In this document: piece by piece, positions 24,601 through 33,782 of the stretch | How the letters are laid out: each line of letters begins with the position of its first letter | Numbering within the stretch: position 1 is the first letter of the stretch | Assembly: GCA_930367205.1 (NCBI GenBank) | Contig: OV884013.1 | Span: forward strand, 120,877,827 to 120,941,826 | Source of the DNA: Acanthosoma haemorrhoidale | Taxonomy: Eukaryota; Arthropoda; Insecta; Hemiptera; Acanthosomatidae | DNA length: 64,000 nt | Direction: 5' to 3' | Notes under the pieces: generated by a model | Told to the model about the DNA's origin: nothing | Database searches by the model: none | The model's input: the letters and a program-made list of their open reading frames with translations, nothing else | Program-made: the position numbers and the translations under genes

Positions 24601-27276
24601 AATAAGTATGCATACAATCGTACACTTATAAGCCTGATATATAATGAAAACAAATTAATTTAATAACAACAATTAGTTAACAATTTAATCTAATTTTTGT
24701 ACGCTTCCTTAATAAGTATTCTTTTTGATAAGAAAAAGTGAGAAAATACAAATAAGACTTACATGATAAATAAATAAATACATAAGCACCACAAATCACG
24801 ATAAACTTGCTTCTCTCCATGTCTCTCTCACACATTAGTAATAATAAAATAAGCGTAAGAATTACAATAATAACCCTAGGCTCAGCCCTCGGTGGACTCT
24901 CACCACCGCCCCGATATCACCCACACCTCTCTCCGAGGTCCTCCACACTCCTCATCCTCTACACACATCCTTCAAATGGGACTTCTTCTACTGAAAGGCT
25001 ATTACCAATCCAAGAAGGAAAAAGGAAGTATCCTTTTTATTTTTTCCTTATCCTATTTTATAATAAAAAAAATATTGCACGACACTTCCGATGAGATAAT
25101 GTCAGCTGTGTCGCTAGAATGCGCTAAGGAGGCCATCTAACTGGATTTACTAAGAATAACTACTCATTTTCCCTCACTAGGCTCGCTGAACTCCGACCAA
25201 AATCGTTGCCATTTCGAAACAAATGCTTGAGAATATTCCAGTAAGGGCGACTGATGAGCGCTGTAGCCGGGGCTTTCTGATCCCCCGGGTTCCTGATTAC
25301 AGAGCATTTTCAATACACACCTTAGGGCTATCTTACCCAGGAACACCAAGAACTAAATTATAAAATGGACCCCTCGCAATTAAAAAATGGTGCGAAGAAG
25401 AAGCCAACAAGTACTCTTGGACAAATACGGTGGAATTGGAACACCAGCATTTTATATCGGCGTCTCCCACAGGACCTTTACATGGAAACTCTCAATCACA
25501 AGGAGACTTTTGAGTCTCCGGCGCGAAGAGGAGGACTTAGGCCACCGGACTGAAGTGGAGTCGCAGGAATCCGAGCTTATTTCTCGGCTGGCAAACAACG
25601 AACATGAAACAAATGGATACCGATTTAGAATTATCACAAATAATTGCTGATCAAATTGGGTTTTTACTGGAGTGAATTAGACTTTATAAAGCCATACATC
25701 GAGGAATTTTCCTGGATGACTCTCTTGGTTCCTTTTGGTTATGCCAGGCTCTTTCTTAACCAACTCAGCAGGCTGCTGAATGACACTAGGAAGGGACCCC
25801 GAATAAACAATGGAATCAAGCTGTCTACATGGATGATCTCAATCTTAATGCCGAAATTGAGAACGATTTAAGAACCTTTCTAGAAACAGTAATTGTTTAC
25901 AGTGAACACATAAAAAATGTGCTGTGTTATATGCTAAGAAAAGTCAAAGTAGATAATGTAGAAACTGATAAACAACTTTATTATGTAAAATTACGATCAA
26001 CAATTTCGTCAAAATTATTAATGAGCAGTAAAGTTTTATCATACATGCATACTATGAATGTTCCAAACAGTCGACATCTCGCACAATGGTCTCATACAAA
26101 TATATAATAAAGGGTGTCCCAGAATTAACGCAACATTTGAATTTGCCGCCATTTGTGCAGTAAAGTGCTGGCAACCCTAAAAAAAAACAATTTGACAGCT
26201 GACAGTTTAGGGTTAGTAAAAATGGACCGTTACACGATAGAACGACGTGTCTTTATTGTTGAACATTATCTCAAAAATGATGAAAGTTTGGCGGCCGCAG
26301 TTCGAAAATTTCATACAAAATATGGTCGGAATAGTGTTTTGACTTCATCAACTGTGAAGAGATTAATTGAAAAATTTAGGGAGAATGGATCAGTTGGAGG
26401 CACTAAACACACTGGTCGTCCAAAAACAAGCCGTTCAAATGTCAATATCGAAGCAAAGCGTGAGAGTGTTGTTGAAAATTCAGGAACATCAATCCGGAGT
26501 CGTAGACAAGAAGCTCTCTACAGCGTATACTCACTAAAGATCTGGGTCTCCATGCTTACAAAATTCAGTTAACACAACAATTGACGCTTAATGACCATAC
26601 ACAGCGTAGAGAGTTCAAGAGTTATGAGAATTGGCCCCCTAGATCGTGTAATTTAACACCTTTAGATTTCTTTTCATGGGGTTATTTGAAGTCAAAGGTG
26701 TATGTCAACAAGCCAACATCCACCCGTGCATTAAAAGAGGAAATTCAACGCTGCATCCACGAAATTCAACCACATTTATGCCAAATGGTCATGGAAAATT
26801 TTGACAAAAGAGTGCGTATGTGCCAGCAAAGTCATAGAGGCCATTTGCCCGATGTGTTATTCCATAAACCACCCTATCCTATTTACTTTATAATTCAATA
26901 AAAAAATGAGAACAAAAATACTAAAAAATGTGTTTTCTATTTAAATCAAAGCTTGCGTAGTTGGCACTCTTTACATAGTACCTTGAAACGTTTCATATCA
27001 ATACATTTGATGAAAACCTATCAGCCCATCTCCCAAGTTATAGTTTTAATCACTAGGAACTAGGTTTTTGACATAAGGGTCGCCTGTTGCGAAAAATGAC
27101 CGAAATTTTGGCAGCTAAGGCCGAAACGCATGATAATGCACACATGATATAAGAAGCATGTGTAGCAATGAGTTGTAAATGCGTTAACTGCTACTAGTAG
27201 TGTAAGAATGGTACTTGCCTCTGTGAACTAAGATGGCTAGGAGAGGAAACAAGATGAATACAGCTGCTCCGGCCAT
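18399..27276 (-). CDS. Ly6/uPAR-domain protein, complete, probably GPI-anchored; join complement 27276-27219, 24460-24296, 18619-18399
   Basis: Three minus-strand exons (58, 165 and 221 nt) give a 147-residue protein. Residues 1-19 (MAGAAVFILFPLLAILVHR) are a signal peptide. The mature part starts EALSCWECNSDSDPQC and has ten cysteines in the Ly6/uPAR pattern: CWEC, PQC, KEC, HVC, RSC, GPC, ESC-HTC, and the closing NECN. It ends in a hydrophobic tail, LAVASLLLLLPMALL, preceded by NSATG, as expected for a GPI signal. Such insect proteins sit on the outer membrane leaflet and act in septate junctions or as modulators of channels and receptors. Which of these applies cannot be told here, and I do not assign a gene symbol. 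Phases match (1 and 1). Intron 1 uses a GC donor. The gene converges with CASK, and its introns are full of transposons. Confidence 0.9.
19150..19225. repeat. AT-only inverted repeat
   Basis: ATATATATTAAAAAATATAT is followed closely by its inverse ATATTTTTTAATATATATAT, giving a long AT hairpin in Ly6 intron 2. It may be a simple-sequence product. No gene lies in the surrounding 18620-19859. Confidence 0.75.
19860..20636 (+). mobile_element. piggyBac-like element, internally deleted, with TTAA target duplications
   Basis: The ends are perfect inverted repeats: CCTGTTAACCG at 19860 and CGGTTAACAGG ending at 20636. Each is flanked outside by TTAA (19856-19859 and 20637-20640), the target duplication that defines the piggyBac superfamily. 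Subterminal motifs of the form GACGTAT(A/T)-n-ACGTC occur near both ends. Inside, MSSSSESSDSNFDYDTELSD and an acidic stretch form the transposase N-terminus. A frameshift near 20190 is followed by PLFYLEKFLYEEIIKLITEQ and TNLYAAQFF, the start of the piggyBac DDE domain, and after a stop by DTNEAEMKIFFGGIL. The rest of the catalytic domain is absent. The copy cannot move itself but could be mobilised in trans. It lies in Ly6 intron 2. Confidence 0.92.
21165..21300 (+). mobile_element. 3' end of jockey-like LINE family A
   Basis: The stretch gtatgaatgagtgagtgaat, aactgtaaatatggtatgaa and ggcagattgtaattatagca recurs at about 29190-29320, 40970-41085 and, inverted, 42705-42880. At 28.9-29.3 and 40.6-41.1 kb it follows reverse-transcriptase C-terminal coding, which identifies it as that LINE's 3' UTR. 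This copy is strongly 5'-truncated. Confidence 0.75.
21499..22338. mobile_element. Solo LTR (21504-22333) with 5-bp target duplication GTTAT
   Basis: The element starts TGTAGCGACC at 21504 and ends GACCCGACA at 22333, i.e. TG...CA as in LTR retrotransposons. It is flanked by GTTAT on both sides (21499-21503 and 22334-22338). It contains an AATAAA-like stretch and, around 21800, ctataaataggg as a possible TATA box. The segment tagtctgcctctctccggtt recurs in the related copies at 23299-24056 and 38140-38439. A 5-bp duplication suits Gypsy or BEL/Pao. The superfamily cannot be fixed without internal sequence. Confidence 0.8.
22387..23298. other. Ly6 intron 2 sequence between two LTR copies
   Basis: This is AT-rich and holds no coding region that I can support. 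A short frame at 22387-22611 shows no family resemblance. The interval separates two LTRs, but because the first LTR has its own target duplication it is not the interior of an LTR retrotransposon. Confidence 0.5.
23299..24056. mobile_element. Second LTR copy of the same family
   Basis: It starts TGTAGCGGACG and ends GCGACCCGACA, parallel to the solo LTR at 21504. It shares the blocks ctggctatgttttaatccgg, ctctctccggttcacactcg and taccgagtgtgaattcg. A TATA box (cctatataagg) is near 23510. I see no matching target duplication at its edges, so it may be a rearranged copy. Confidence 0.72.
24296..24460 (-). CDS. Ly6 gene exon 2: first half of the Ly6 domain
   Basis: The minus-strand acceptor is ggactgcag and the donor is gtaact. 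It encodes EALSCWECNSDSDPQCHDPF, then DTSPSHGRRNLKECDPYHQS and GHHVCRKSVKI, carrying five of the ten cysteines. It is markedly more GC-rich than the surrounding intron. Confidence 0.92.
24876..25078 (+). mobile_element. 3' end of LINE family B
   Basis: The blocks ccctaggctcagccctcggt, ggactctcacca and catccttcaaatggg also occur at about 28610-28841, where they follow reverse-transcriptase coding and end in a long poly(A). More diverged ends are at 29905-30085 and 56485-56625. This copy is 5'-truncated and ends in an A-rich tail. Confidence 0.65.
25365..26107 (+). pseudogene. Uncharacterised coding-like segment, broken
   Basis: Several plus-strand frames look protein-like but do not connect. 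MDTDLELSQIIADQIGFLLE is read around 25611-25675. From about 25790 an open frame reads WNQAVYMDDLNLNAEIENDL, RTFLETVIVYSEHIKNVLCY, KVDNVETDKQLYYVKLRSTI and ...NSRHLAQWSHTNI, then a stop. The closing NSRHL-x-QWS-x-T motif recurs upstream of the DUF4817 copy at 36553, so this is repeated, perhaps transposon-borne, sequence. I do not recognise a family. Confidence 0.35.
26112..26970 (+). mobile_element. DUF4817-type DNA transposon, copy 2
   Basis: The left end GGGTGTCCCAGAATTAA is intact; the right end is decayed (ttgcgtagttggcactcttt). The N-terminal domain reads MDRYTIERRVFIVEHYLKND, HTKYGRNSVLTSSTVKRLIE and GRPKTSRSNVNIEAK. It runs on further than the other copies, through NSGTSIRSRRQEALYS, before a short frameshifted stretch. 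The C-terminal part TPLDFFSWGYLKSKVYVNKP ends HLPDVLFHKP. The middle of the transposase is missing. It lies in Ly6 intron 1. Confidence 0.84.
27219..27276 (-). CDS. Ly6 gene exon 1: signal peptide, GC splice donor
   Basis: ATG at 27276-27274 is chosen because it gives a compact signal peptide, MAGAAVFILFPLLAILVHR. An upstream in-frame Met would add a charged, non-signal extension. After one base of the next codon the sequence is AG|GCAAGT, which fits the consensus of the minority GC-AG introns exactly. Using the nearby GT (caa|gtacc) would put a stop at once in exon 2, so the GC donor is required by the reading frame. Confidence 0.85.
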
Positions 27277-27769
27277 GTCGTGGTGGTCTGTGAATGAGAC
27301 GGTAACAGCTCGTCCTACGATCCCTCGTACCGCCCCCACTTCCTCGCTCTTAATTAGCGACGCTTGATTCCTGACCACCGGCAGGTTAATGTATCACTTG
27401 CCTCGGGGAAACTTCTCCAAGCCATTTTTCGATATTCCATACTACAATGGCACTGGTAAATTTTTAAATAAAAAAACACTAAAGACGCGTATGCTAAGAA
27501 ACCTCTCCATACCTCCTGGACAAACCCAGTCGTATACTGAACAGCCCTGATTTTTTAGAGTTTTAGATGAGTTATATGTCCCACAAAACCAATTGGCTGT
27601 GTAGCCATAAGGTGATAGCCATATAGTTGTGTTTTAAGTAGGTTTTAATAATTTTATGATAACTTGTTGATAACAATTTTTTTAGATTTTAATGGTTATT
27701 TTTTGTTTTAAATTTTAATTATTGACTGGATAGATGTTGTATTTCTGAATTTTAAGAATTTTTAATTGT

Positions 27770-28809
27770 AGCAGGGCTAAAAAGACAAGAACTAAACATA
27801 CGCTTTGGACAACTGTACGTAGTCTGTACAGTCGAATGACATCCCAACTCTCAATAGAAAATAAATCACTAATCTACAAAGTTATACTTAAGCCAATCTG
27901 GACATACGGAATAGAGCTATGGAGGAAAGCAAAAAAGTCGAACATCAAACGTATCCTTTCAATGTAAAGTCCTGAGAACAATAGTAAATGCCCCTTATTA
28001 CGTCAGCAACAAAACCCTTCATAACGATTTTAACGCCTCGGACACCTACTTCACAGCCCGGCTTTATCGGTACGCCTCAAGCTGCTGATATACCAGAGCG
28101 TCCTAAGACCTACTTTAATGTATGGGACCCCTCTCTTCAAGTATCTGACTCCTAACACTCTCAAAACGCTCCAGCAATTTCAGAACAGAGTTCTCCGCAC
28201 CTCCCTCAAACATACCCCGTTCGACCGAATGAAGGCGGACGAGATGCATAAAAAATTTGAAGTGCTCACCATTCAAGATTTCATCAAGAGAAGACAAATC
28301 AAATTTTTCGACTCACTCCGACACAGCCACAACCCACTATTCTCCGACCTTCAACCACCACCAATGCCCGTCAGATGGAAGCACTGCTGGACCGCCGAAG
28401 CCTGGAGACAGATGGACGTGATCGAACCCTAGCCCCCTGACGGAGACTGAAGATCTACACCCAGCCAAGAGATCGAGGCCGATCTCCGAAGCTACAAGAC
28501 CCATCTACCTGTTTAAGCAGGGTCGACCTTCCGGCCGAGAGGCCGACTTATTTCAGGCCCCTGCCGGGGCGGGCCAGGCTTGACCTGGCCAACTACAAAC
28601 CCTTGCCTAGGTACCCCTAGGCTCCACCCTCGGTAGACTCTCACTACCTTCCTGATTCCACCCGCCTCCTTTAGGCATACCCCACCCTATACCATTCTCA
28701 TACATCCTTCAAATGGGGGACTCCCCTTAGTGAAAGGCACTCATTAGCCCAAAGTAATTTTCCCACATCATATTTTATAAGTTTGAGAGCTAAGGGAAAA
28801 AAAAAAAAA

Positions 28810-28843
<34 letters not shown>

Positions 28844-29320
28844 ATATACCTTACATTCTTGAACTCATAGTAACCTATCCAACCACCTTAATCCTCTAGC
28901 ACAGTCATTGCACTGCACCACTCATCCCTATAATGCTCCTCGGAGACTAAAACAGCAGTGGCTTGGTGACTTGCTATAAATGCGTAACCGTGGGAGTTCT
29001 GACAATGGCCAGTTTCTCCAATCATGTCCTGAGCGTATGTGGATCTCGCGCTCTTCGTCGGCCTCCACTGGTTAGTATCCGGTGACGTGGCTGACGGAGG
29101 AGCGTGGGGACTTCTCAAGACGTCGATCCCTCTTTTGCATGCGAGGGAGGTGACAACCATGTGGATTTGTGAGGTCTCTGGGCTGTTAGTAAATACTGTA
29201 TGAATGAGCGAGTGAATGAAAATTGTAAATATGGTATGAATGAGAACATTTATCGCAATTAGTTATTTCCTAATAAGGGAGATTGTAATTTTAGCACAAT
29301 AAATAAATAATACATATATA
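27770..29320 (+). mobile_element. Jockey-like LINE family A, 3' part, interrupted by LINE B
   Basis: From 27775 the frame-broken translation gives the C-terminal reverse-transcriptase region: LSIENKSLIYKVIL-like, then a Trp-Thr-Tyr-Gly-Ile-Glu-Leu-Trp stretch and VLRTIVNAPYYVSNKTLHND. It breaks at about 28035 and resumes at about 28842 with tataccttacattcttgaac, running through the TLHCTTHPYN-like segment to the 3' UTR and A-rich end near 29320. The order matches the uninterrupted copy at 40390-41085. Stops and frameshifts show that it is dead. Confidence 0.75.
28036..28841 (+). mobile_element. LINE family B inserted into LINE A
   Basis: The open frame 28118-28432 reads MYGTPLFKYLTPNTLKTLQQ, FQNRVLRTSLKHTPFDRMKA and ...MPVRWKHCWTAEAW, the end of a jockey-type reverse transcriptase. 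A 3' UTR follows (ccctaggctccaccctcggt, catccttcaaatggg, tttgagagctaaggg) and then a long A run (28798-28841). The insertion splits LINE A exactly where that element reads gatctgaatatacc at 40.6 kb. Confidence 0.78.
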
Positions 29321-29904
29321 TATGCATTATTTTGGCATAGAGTATTTCATCCTTTTCCTGTTTGTAACATCTGGATGAGTTTTTAGTTTGTAAGGAGCTG
29401 TGTCAAGTATTTAAAATAGATCAAACTAATAAATAAAAAAAATGGTTTATTGTTAGTTGTTGATATGCTAGTTACGAGAAGTTGTCTACATTGTGAGAAC
29501 ACGTAGGAATTAACAAATGACAAATAGTTGATGATAAATCCTCAGCTTTAAGAAATGGGAACCTGATCTATATTTGTGAAATACTACGAACTGACGTCAC
29601 AGATTGATTCATTCGTGTTGAATGGCTCGTTCGCTGAGAGGTCGAAGGGTCGAGGTGATTCAGTCTCCCTTAAATTAGAGCAAGAAGACCTCCGTAATTA
29701 GTCACACGCCAGGAATGCCTCGAAGCTCAACTGTTACGGCGTAATAACTTCAATTGAACATCCTCAAGTTATCTGTCAATTATTTGTCTATTTATAAGGC
29801 ATATTTGTGTGGTTTCCTTTATATTCTACAAGTACAGTAGAATCCCGACAATTCGTATTGTCAAGGAACTGACAGGTTGGTACGAATTATCGGGAATACC
29901 AGTT

Positions 29905-30085
29905 TGATTTAAACTTGTGGTGATAAAAAATTGTGGGAAAAAAAGGATTCCCACACTCCTTACTCCTCTCACACCACCTTCAAGCAGGTCCTGTTTAATA
30001 GGATCCGATCACCCTAAATATTTTATATTTCTCCCTCATTCTGAAATTCTAACTAGAGAGCTTAGAAAAAAAAAAAAAAAAAAAA
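29905..30085 (+). mobile_element. LINE B 3' end inserted in the Tigger-like element, 12-bp target duplication
   Basis: GGAATACCAGTT is present on both sides (29893-29904 and 30086-30097). The insert ends in a run of A preceded by tagagagcttag, similar to the LINE B tail gagagctaagg. It is therefore a retroposed, strongly 5'-truncated copy that entered after the Tigger-like element. Confidence 0.78.
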
Positions 30086-30540
30086 GGAATACCAGTTATC
30101 GGGAGTATAAAATTAAAAAACGGATTAATGCAAATATGTATGTATTAAGAAGTATGTACAATGCAGTAAGGATAAAAACTATGCAATAAACACTGCTTAA
30201 TACTAAACTAAACAATAAACAATACATGCAATAAAATATATCTACATACTTATGTTCTAGATTAAATAAACACCAATCAAACATTTGTTCAAAAAAAATC
30301 CGTAATTATTTTTTTGAAGCAATCCTTGCAGACGGGTATTGCCAATTGCTTTGTCAAGAGTGTTCGGACCAACATCCCATTTTGCTAAAAAGTGGCGCAC
30401 GTTGTTCACGTATTGTTTAACAGCTTTAGCAGTAGTTGTTGGTACATCATCTTCATCGCCCTCTCCATCTTGACCATCAATGTCTTCAGATAGATCTAAA
30501 TTTTCTTCGTCAGATAAAGCCCAATTGTACCCTTAATCAA

Positions 30541-30771
30541 GCTATTCTATCTTATCTGTAACTTATCTTAAGATAAGTAGTATATAAGCTCTGCATTCTA
30601 CCCTCTCAATGTATTCCACTTGTAACTTTTGTACATATTCTACTCATATGTAATTATTAACCTTCTCCCCAGTCATTATATTGTCTGTACCGTTGTATTT
30701 TTGTAAATAAACGTTTTCTTTTAAAAGTTATTCGCGAGTGACACTTTAATTGTCGGTTAACATCCCCACTA
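30541..30771. mobile_element. Possible solo LTR inside the Tigger-like element
   Basis: The stretch starts TGTACCC, contains a TATA-like box (agtatataagctc), a polyadenylation-like signal (gtaaataaacg) and ends ggttaaca. This looks like LTR architecture, and it interrupts the transposase-like frame. I could not find matching target duplications or a second copy, so the boundaries are uncertain. Confidence 0.3.
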
Positions 30772-31479
30772 CTGTTAGGCCGTCGTCAAAATGGTAACGT
30801 GTCACAACGATAACGAAAACGAGACTGATCTGTAGAAACGAAAGAAAAGCTTACTACAATTCCTAACACTTTCCCTCTCTCCTCTCCTTCTTTCCTTTCA
30901 GTAAAAAAAGTACGAATTACATATGGGATTTCATAGAAAACATTTATCTCGCACTCATTCTGCACTCTGGTCTCTCACTGTCCTCTTTCCCTTTCTTGAA
31001 AAAGTACGAATTAACGAGGTTTTTAAGCTGGAAATACGTATTAAATATAAGACGTTTTAAGTGACCTCGAGCATAAAAATAATACGAATTACCGAGGGGA
31101 CTGAAATGCATTGTTTTTATACCACTTACCGGGATTTTCTCTTGGGACCGGCAAATTTGTACGAATCGGGATACAAAATATCGGGATTCCACTGTATTAC
31201 AAATATAAGGATTTAATTATCTGTAAGTTCTGTTTATGACAATCTTTAATTGAATTATCTACGCTGTAACATTAAATAACGGAATTGATACATTTTTAGA
31301 TCTAGAAATTGACTTTTGCTATGTACACCTTTGAAAATAGATAAATTTCGACTTATTGACTAGCTGAAGCGGTGAAGTTCAGGGACAAGCGAGTGCAGCG
31401 ACCCTCTCTTCGTAGGCCGAGAGCAGGACTTCCTGGGCATGGAGTCCGTGGGACAAGGTCGGCCACACCCAAACAGGAC

Positions 31480-31520
31480 TATATAAGTGGGCATTGAGAA
31501 CACCAGAGGCATAGCAGTCG
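31480..31520 (+). promoter_or_regulatory. Core promoter of secreted peptide gene A
   Basis: TATATAA at 31480-31486 lies about 30 bp before an initiator-like gcagtcgaaacc (A at 31516). The block gcagtcgaaaccc-cgaggca is shared with the paralogue's promoter near 39.93-39.95 kb although surrounding sequence differs. This supports a conserved start site and 5' UTR. Confidence 0.65.
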
Positions 31521-31549
31521 AAACCCATCGAGGCATCAACACATCAAAC

Positions 31550-32729
31550 ATGTTCAAGACAGTAAGTACACAGTCAAATAGTCAAATATCAAATAGTCCA
31601 CTTTGAATACTATCAGGCAACAGCCACGAGGCTATTGCGCACGACTAAATTCTCAAGGGCCAATCCCTTCTTCTAGCGCAGCTCTGTCGTTACAAAGCCG
31701 TGGAAAAACTATACCATTCGCATTAAGGTGCAGAATGATTGGATCATATTTTGACTTTTTAAGCAATTTCATTCAAATCGCTTTTTGAGGGGGTATCTCC
31801 CTAGGCTATCATAGGGGGAAAGTTCACCCCGTTTTCAATTTCGGAGTCCCCACCATTATTATTGTATATTACGTCAGACCGATTCCAACTACAGTTTAAA
31901 CTATATTCTGAATAAACTTTGCATTGTGGCTTAATATTAGCATTGTACAGCCCCTATTGGAAAATCTATTTTCAACAAACAAATTCAAGAGAAAATTAAA
32001 TTTTATCAATTCAAAGCAAAATCAAAGAACAAAACATTTAGTTAAACGTTCAGTTAAATTCAGACTCCTGAGACAAGCATGATTGGATGAAATCGATCAT
32101 TAGTTATAAGGCTAAGAATATTGTAATCCTAATATTATATGTAAGCTCCTAAAAGCCCCTTGTAGTGTATACCTGCCTCGGGACTTCATTTTTTTTTTAG
32201 TAAGCGACCGCATCCCTCCCAATTCCTGCAACCGTTCTTATATTCACATATGTCTCAGCTTTAGTTCCAGTCCCCACTTGTTCACAAGACACTCGTCCAT
32301 AAACACCCGACCCAGTAGTATGTAATAACATACCTCTTAATATTTGTATATACCAGTGTTTTGCTTTTACTTCATAATAAAGTTTTTTTTTTATTTTCTT
32401 TTAAAAGACTCTCCTCTACAAAGATTATATAACTACTGACAGTATCGAATGTTTATTTTTTTAAATCTATAAAAAAAGTCGATAAATTTATTCTTGCCTG
32501 CGCATCCACTGATATGAATTTCTTCATAATTTTCTCTTATTATTCTTTATCGCCATATTTCTTTAATTTCCAGCTCTTCTTCTTCTTGTGCGTGGTGGCT
32601 GCCGCCCTCGCCGCCCCCGGCCTCCTGCTCCCAGGCTTAGTCCCTGCTCCGTACACCATCCATCACGGATACAGCGTGGAGACTCACCTCGAGCCTGTCG
32701 AACAGCACGGATACTCCATCGTCTACTAG
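31550..32729 (+). CDS. Small secreted, cuticle-peptide-like protein A; join 31550-31561, 32574-32729
   Basis: Exon 1 encodes MFKT (ATG 31550-31552, donor gtaagt at 31562). Exon 2 follows the acceptor ctttaatttccag ending at 32573. The 55-residue product starts MFKTLFFFLCVVAAALA, a signal peptide, and the mature part runs APGLLLPGLVPAPYTIHHGY, SVETHLEPVEQHGYSIVY and stop. Short Ala/Pro/Tyr/His-rich secreted proteins with HGYS motifs and a first exon of only a few codons are common among insect cuticle and NPLP-like genes. There are no dibasic processing sites, so a classical neuropeptide precursor is unlikely. The function is inferred from composition only. An almost identical gene faces it at 38610-39916. 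Its intron holds a retroelement 3' end (32165-32395). Confidence 0.85.
32165..32440 (+). mobile_element. Retroelement 3' end, family C, copy 1
   Basis: The blocks gtatacctgcctcgggactt, catatgtctcagctttag, cttaatatttgtatatacca and tgtttt-n-cataataaag occur in three plus-strand copies (here, 35624-35880 and 44238-44520). AATAAA followed by T/A-rich sequence suggests the 3' end of a LINE or SINE. This copy and the third also share ttttaaaagactctcctcta beyond the presumed tail. Confidence 0.65.
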
Positions 32730-33654
32730 AAGGAACCTCTCATCTCTGACAGAAACCATGCAACAAAACCCCTTAAATTAAAAAGCAAAACGTTATGAAT
32801 CTACAATAATGTACATATTTTCAATATAAGTTTCTACACACCAAAACTTTTTATTATTTTACCGATCACCCTCTGATTCCTATTGCTGATTGCGAGAGGC
32901 TTTGCTTGAAAAAGGCACAACTGAGTGTACTTCATTATCAGTCAAAAGAATAATACAAACAGCTTATAATTGTAAACCAATATTCCCCATTGCTTAGGTT
33001 AAAGTTGCTCAAGTACAATAACAGGAAAATAGTAAGCTTACTTTATCTAATTTATAAAATTTCTCAACTCTTAGCTCAGAGTTTACTAACAAATTGAACA
33101 CAATAATTACCCAAAACTTTTAAGCCATTAGAAAAAAAATGTTCATGCCGACTGCATCGAAAAGCTTTTGCCTGTGCTAGTATTTTAAGGGCCCTCTCAC
33201 AGGCATTTCTTAAAATAATAAAATGAATTAACTAAGTATTTTTCCCACAGAAAGCAGTTTTTTCAATCGTCTGATTTAGAGAAATTAAAGAAAAGACTCG
33301 TGAGTATCGGACTAAAGCTAAGATATTTGTAATTACATAGAAAATTTTAGATTGGTTGAAACAATCATAGTATCATGGGTTGTCTATGTTTTGAATTCTT
33401 CTAAGGCCCTTCAAACTCGTCAAATTTTGTAGAGCAACCCCGTTACTTTTGTATTTGAGCCAGATGAAGGAACGTGGTCACGAGCTGTGACCCTAGAAAC
33501 TACTTTTGTCAATTTTAGACCCCTTACACAATGCATTTTCGTTTTGAGCCTTCGCAGATCCAACTCAAATCATCAACTCAAACAATAGATCAGCTAACGT
33601 GGTCAAAGCAGCTGGAAATATCAATAATAGATTCTTCAGATCTGCTCTTTATAG

Positions 33655-33782
33655 AGGGACATTTACCGAAAAGTTTCCGACCTAAAACAAAGCTTTTATT
33701 TCACTAGCTTTTATTCATTTTATTATCATCGTCATGTTGAGGTCGGAAACTTTTCAGACCACCTTTGTAGTCCCTATTTATA
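33655..33782. repeat. Short inverted repeat, MITE candidate
   Basis: AAAAGTTTCCGACCT (about 33680) and its perfect inverse AGGTCGGAAACTTTT (about 33740-33755) are separated by about 60 bp, with a further outer pair, atagagggac and gtccctat. The length and symmetry fit a small foldback/MITE element, but no target duplication is certain. Confidence 0.5.

Larger units (their letters stand above)
29835..31194 (-). mobile_element. Pogo/Tigger-like DNA transposon, decayed, TA target site
   Basis: The left end is CAGTAGAATCCCGA at 29835. The right end ATCGGGATTCCACTG, ending at 31194, is its near-inverse, and TA flanks both sides. CAGTNGAATCCCGA ends with internal tacgaattaNcggg motifs are typical of pogo/Tigger elements. 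On the minus strand, 30540-30310 reads NWALSDEENLDLSEDIDGQD, VPTTTAKAVKQYVNNVRHFL and AKWDVGPNTLDKAIGNTRLQ, resembling the acidic C-terminal part of Tigger transposases. The element was itself invaded by LINE B (29905-30085) and probably by an LTR-like segment (about 30541-30771). Confidence 0.72.

Noticed and set aside
28115..28297. Minus-strand frame MSSLDEILNGEHFKFFMHLV
   Set aside because: Antisense to the LINE B reverse-transcriptase frame on the plus strand.
32514..32729. 71-codon frame starting MNFFIIFSYYSLSPYFFNFQ
   Set aside because: Its N-terminal part is intron with the acceptor ctttaatttccag; the true first exon is MFKT at 31550.
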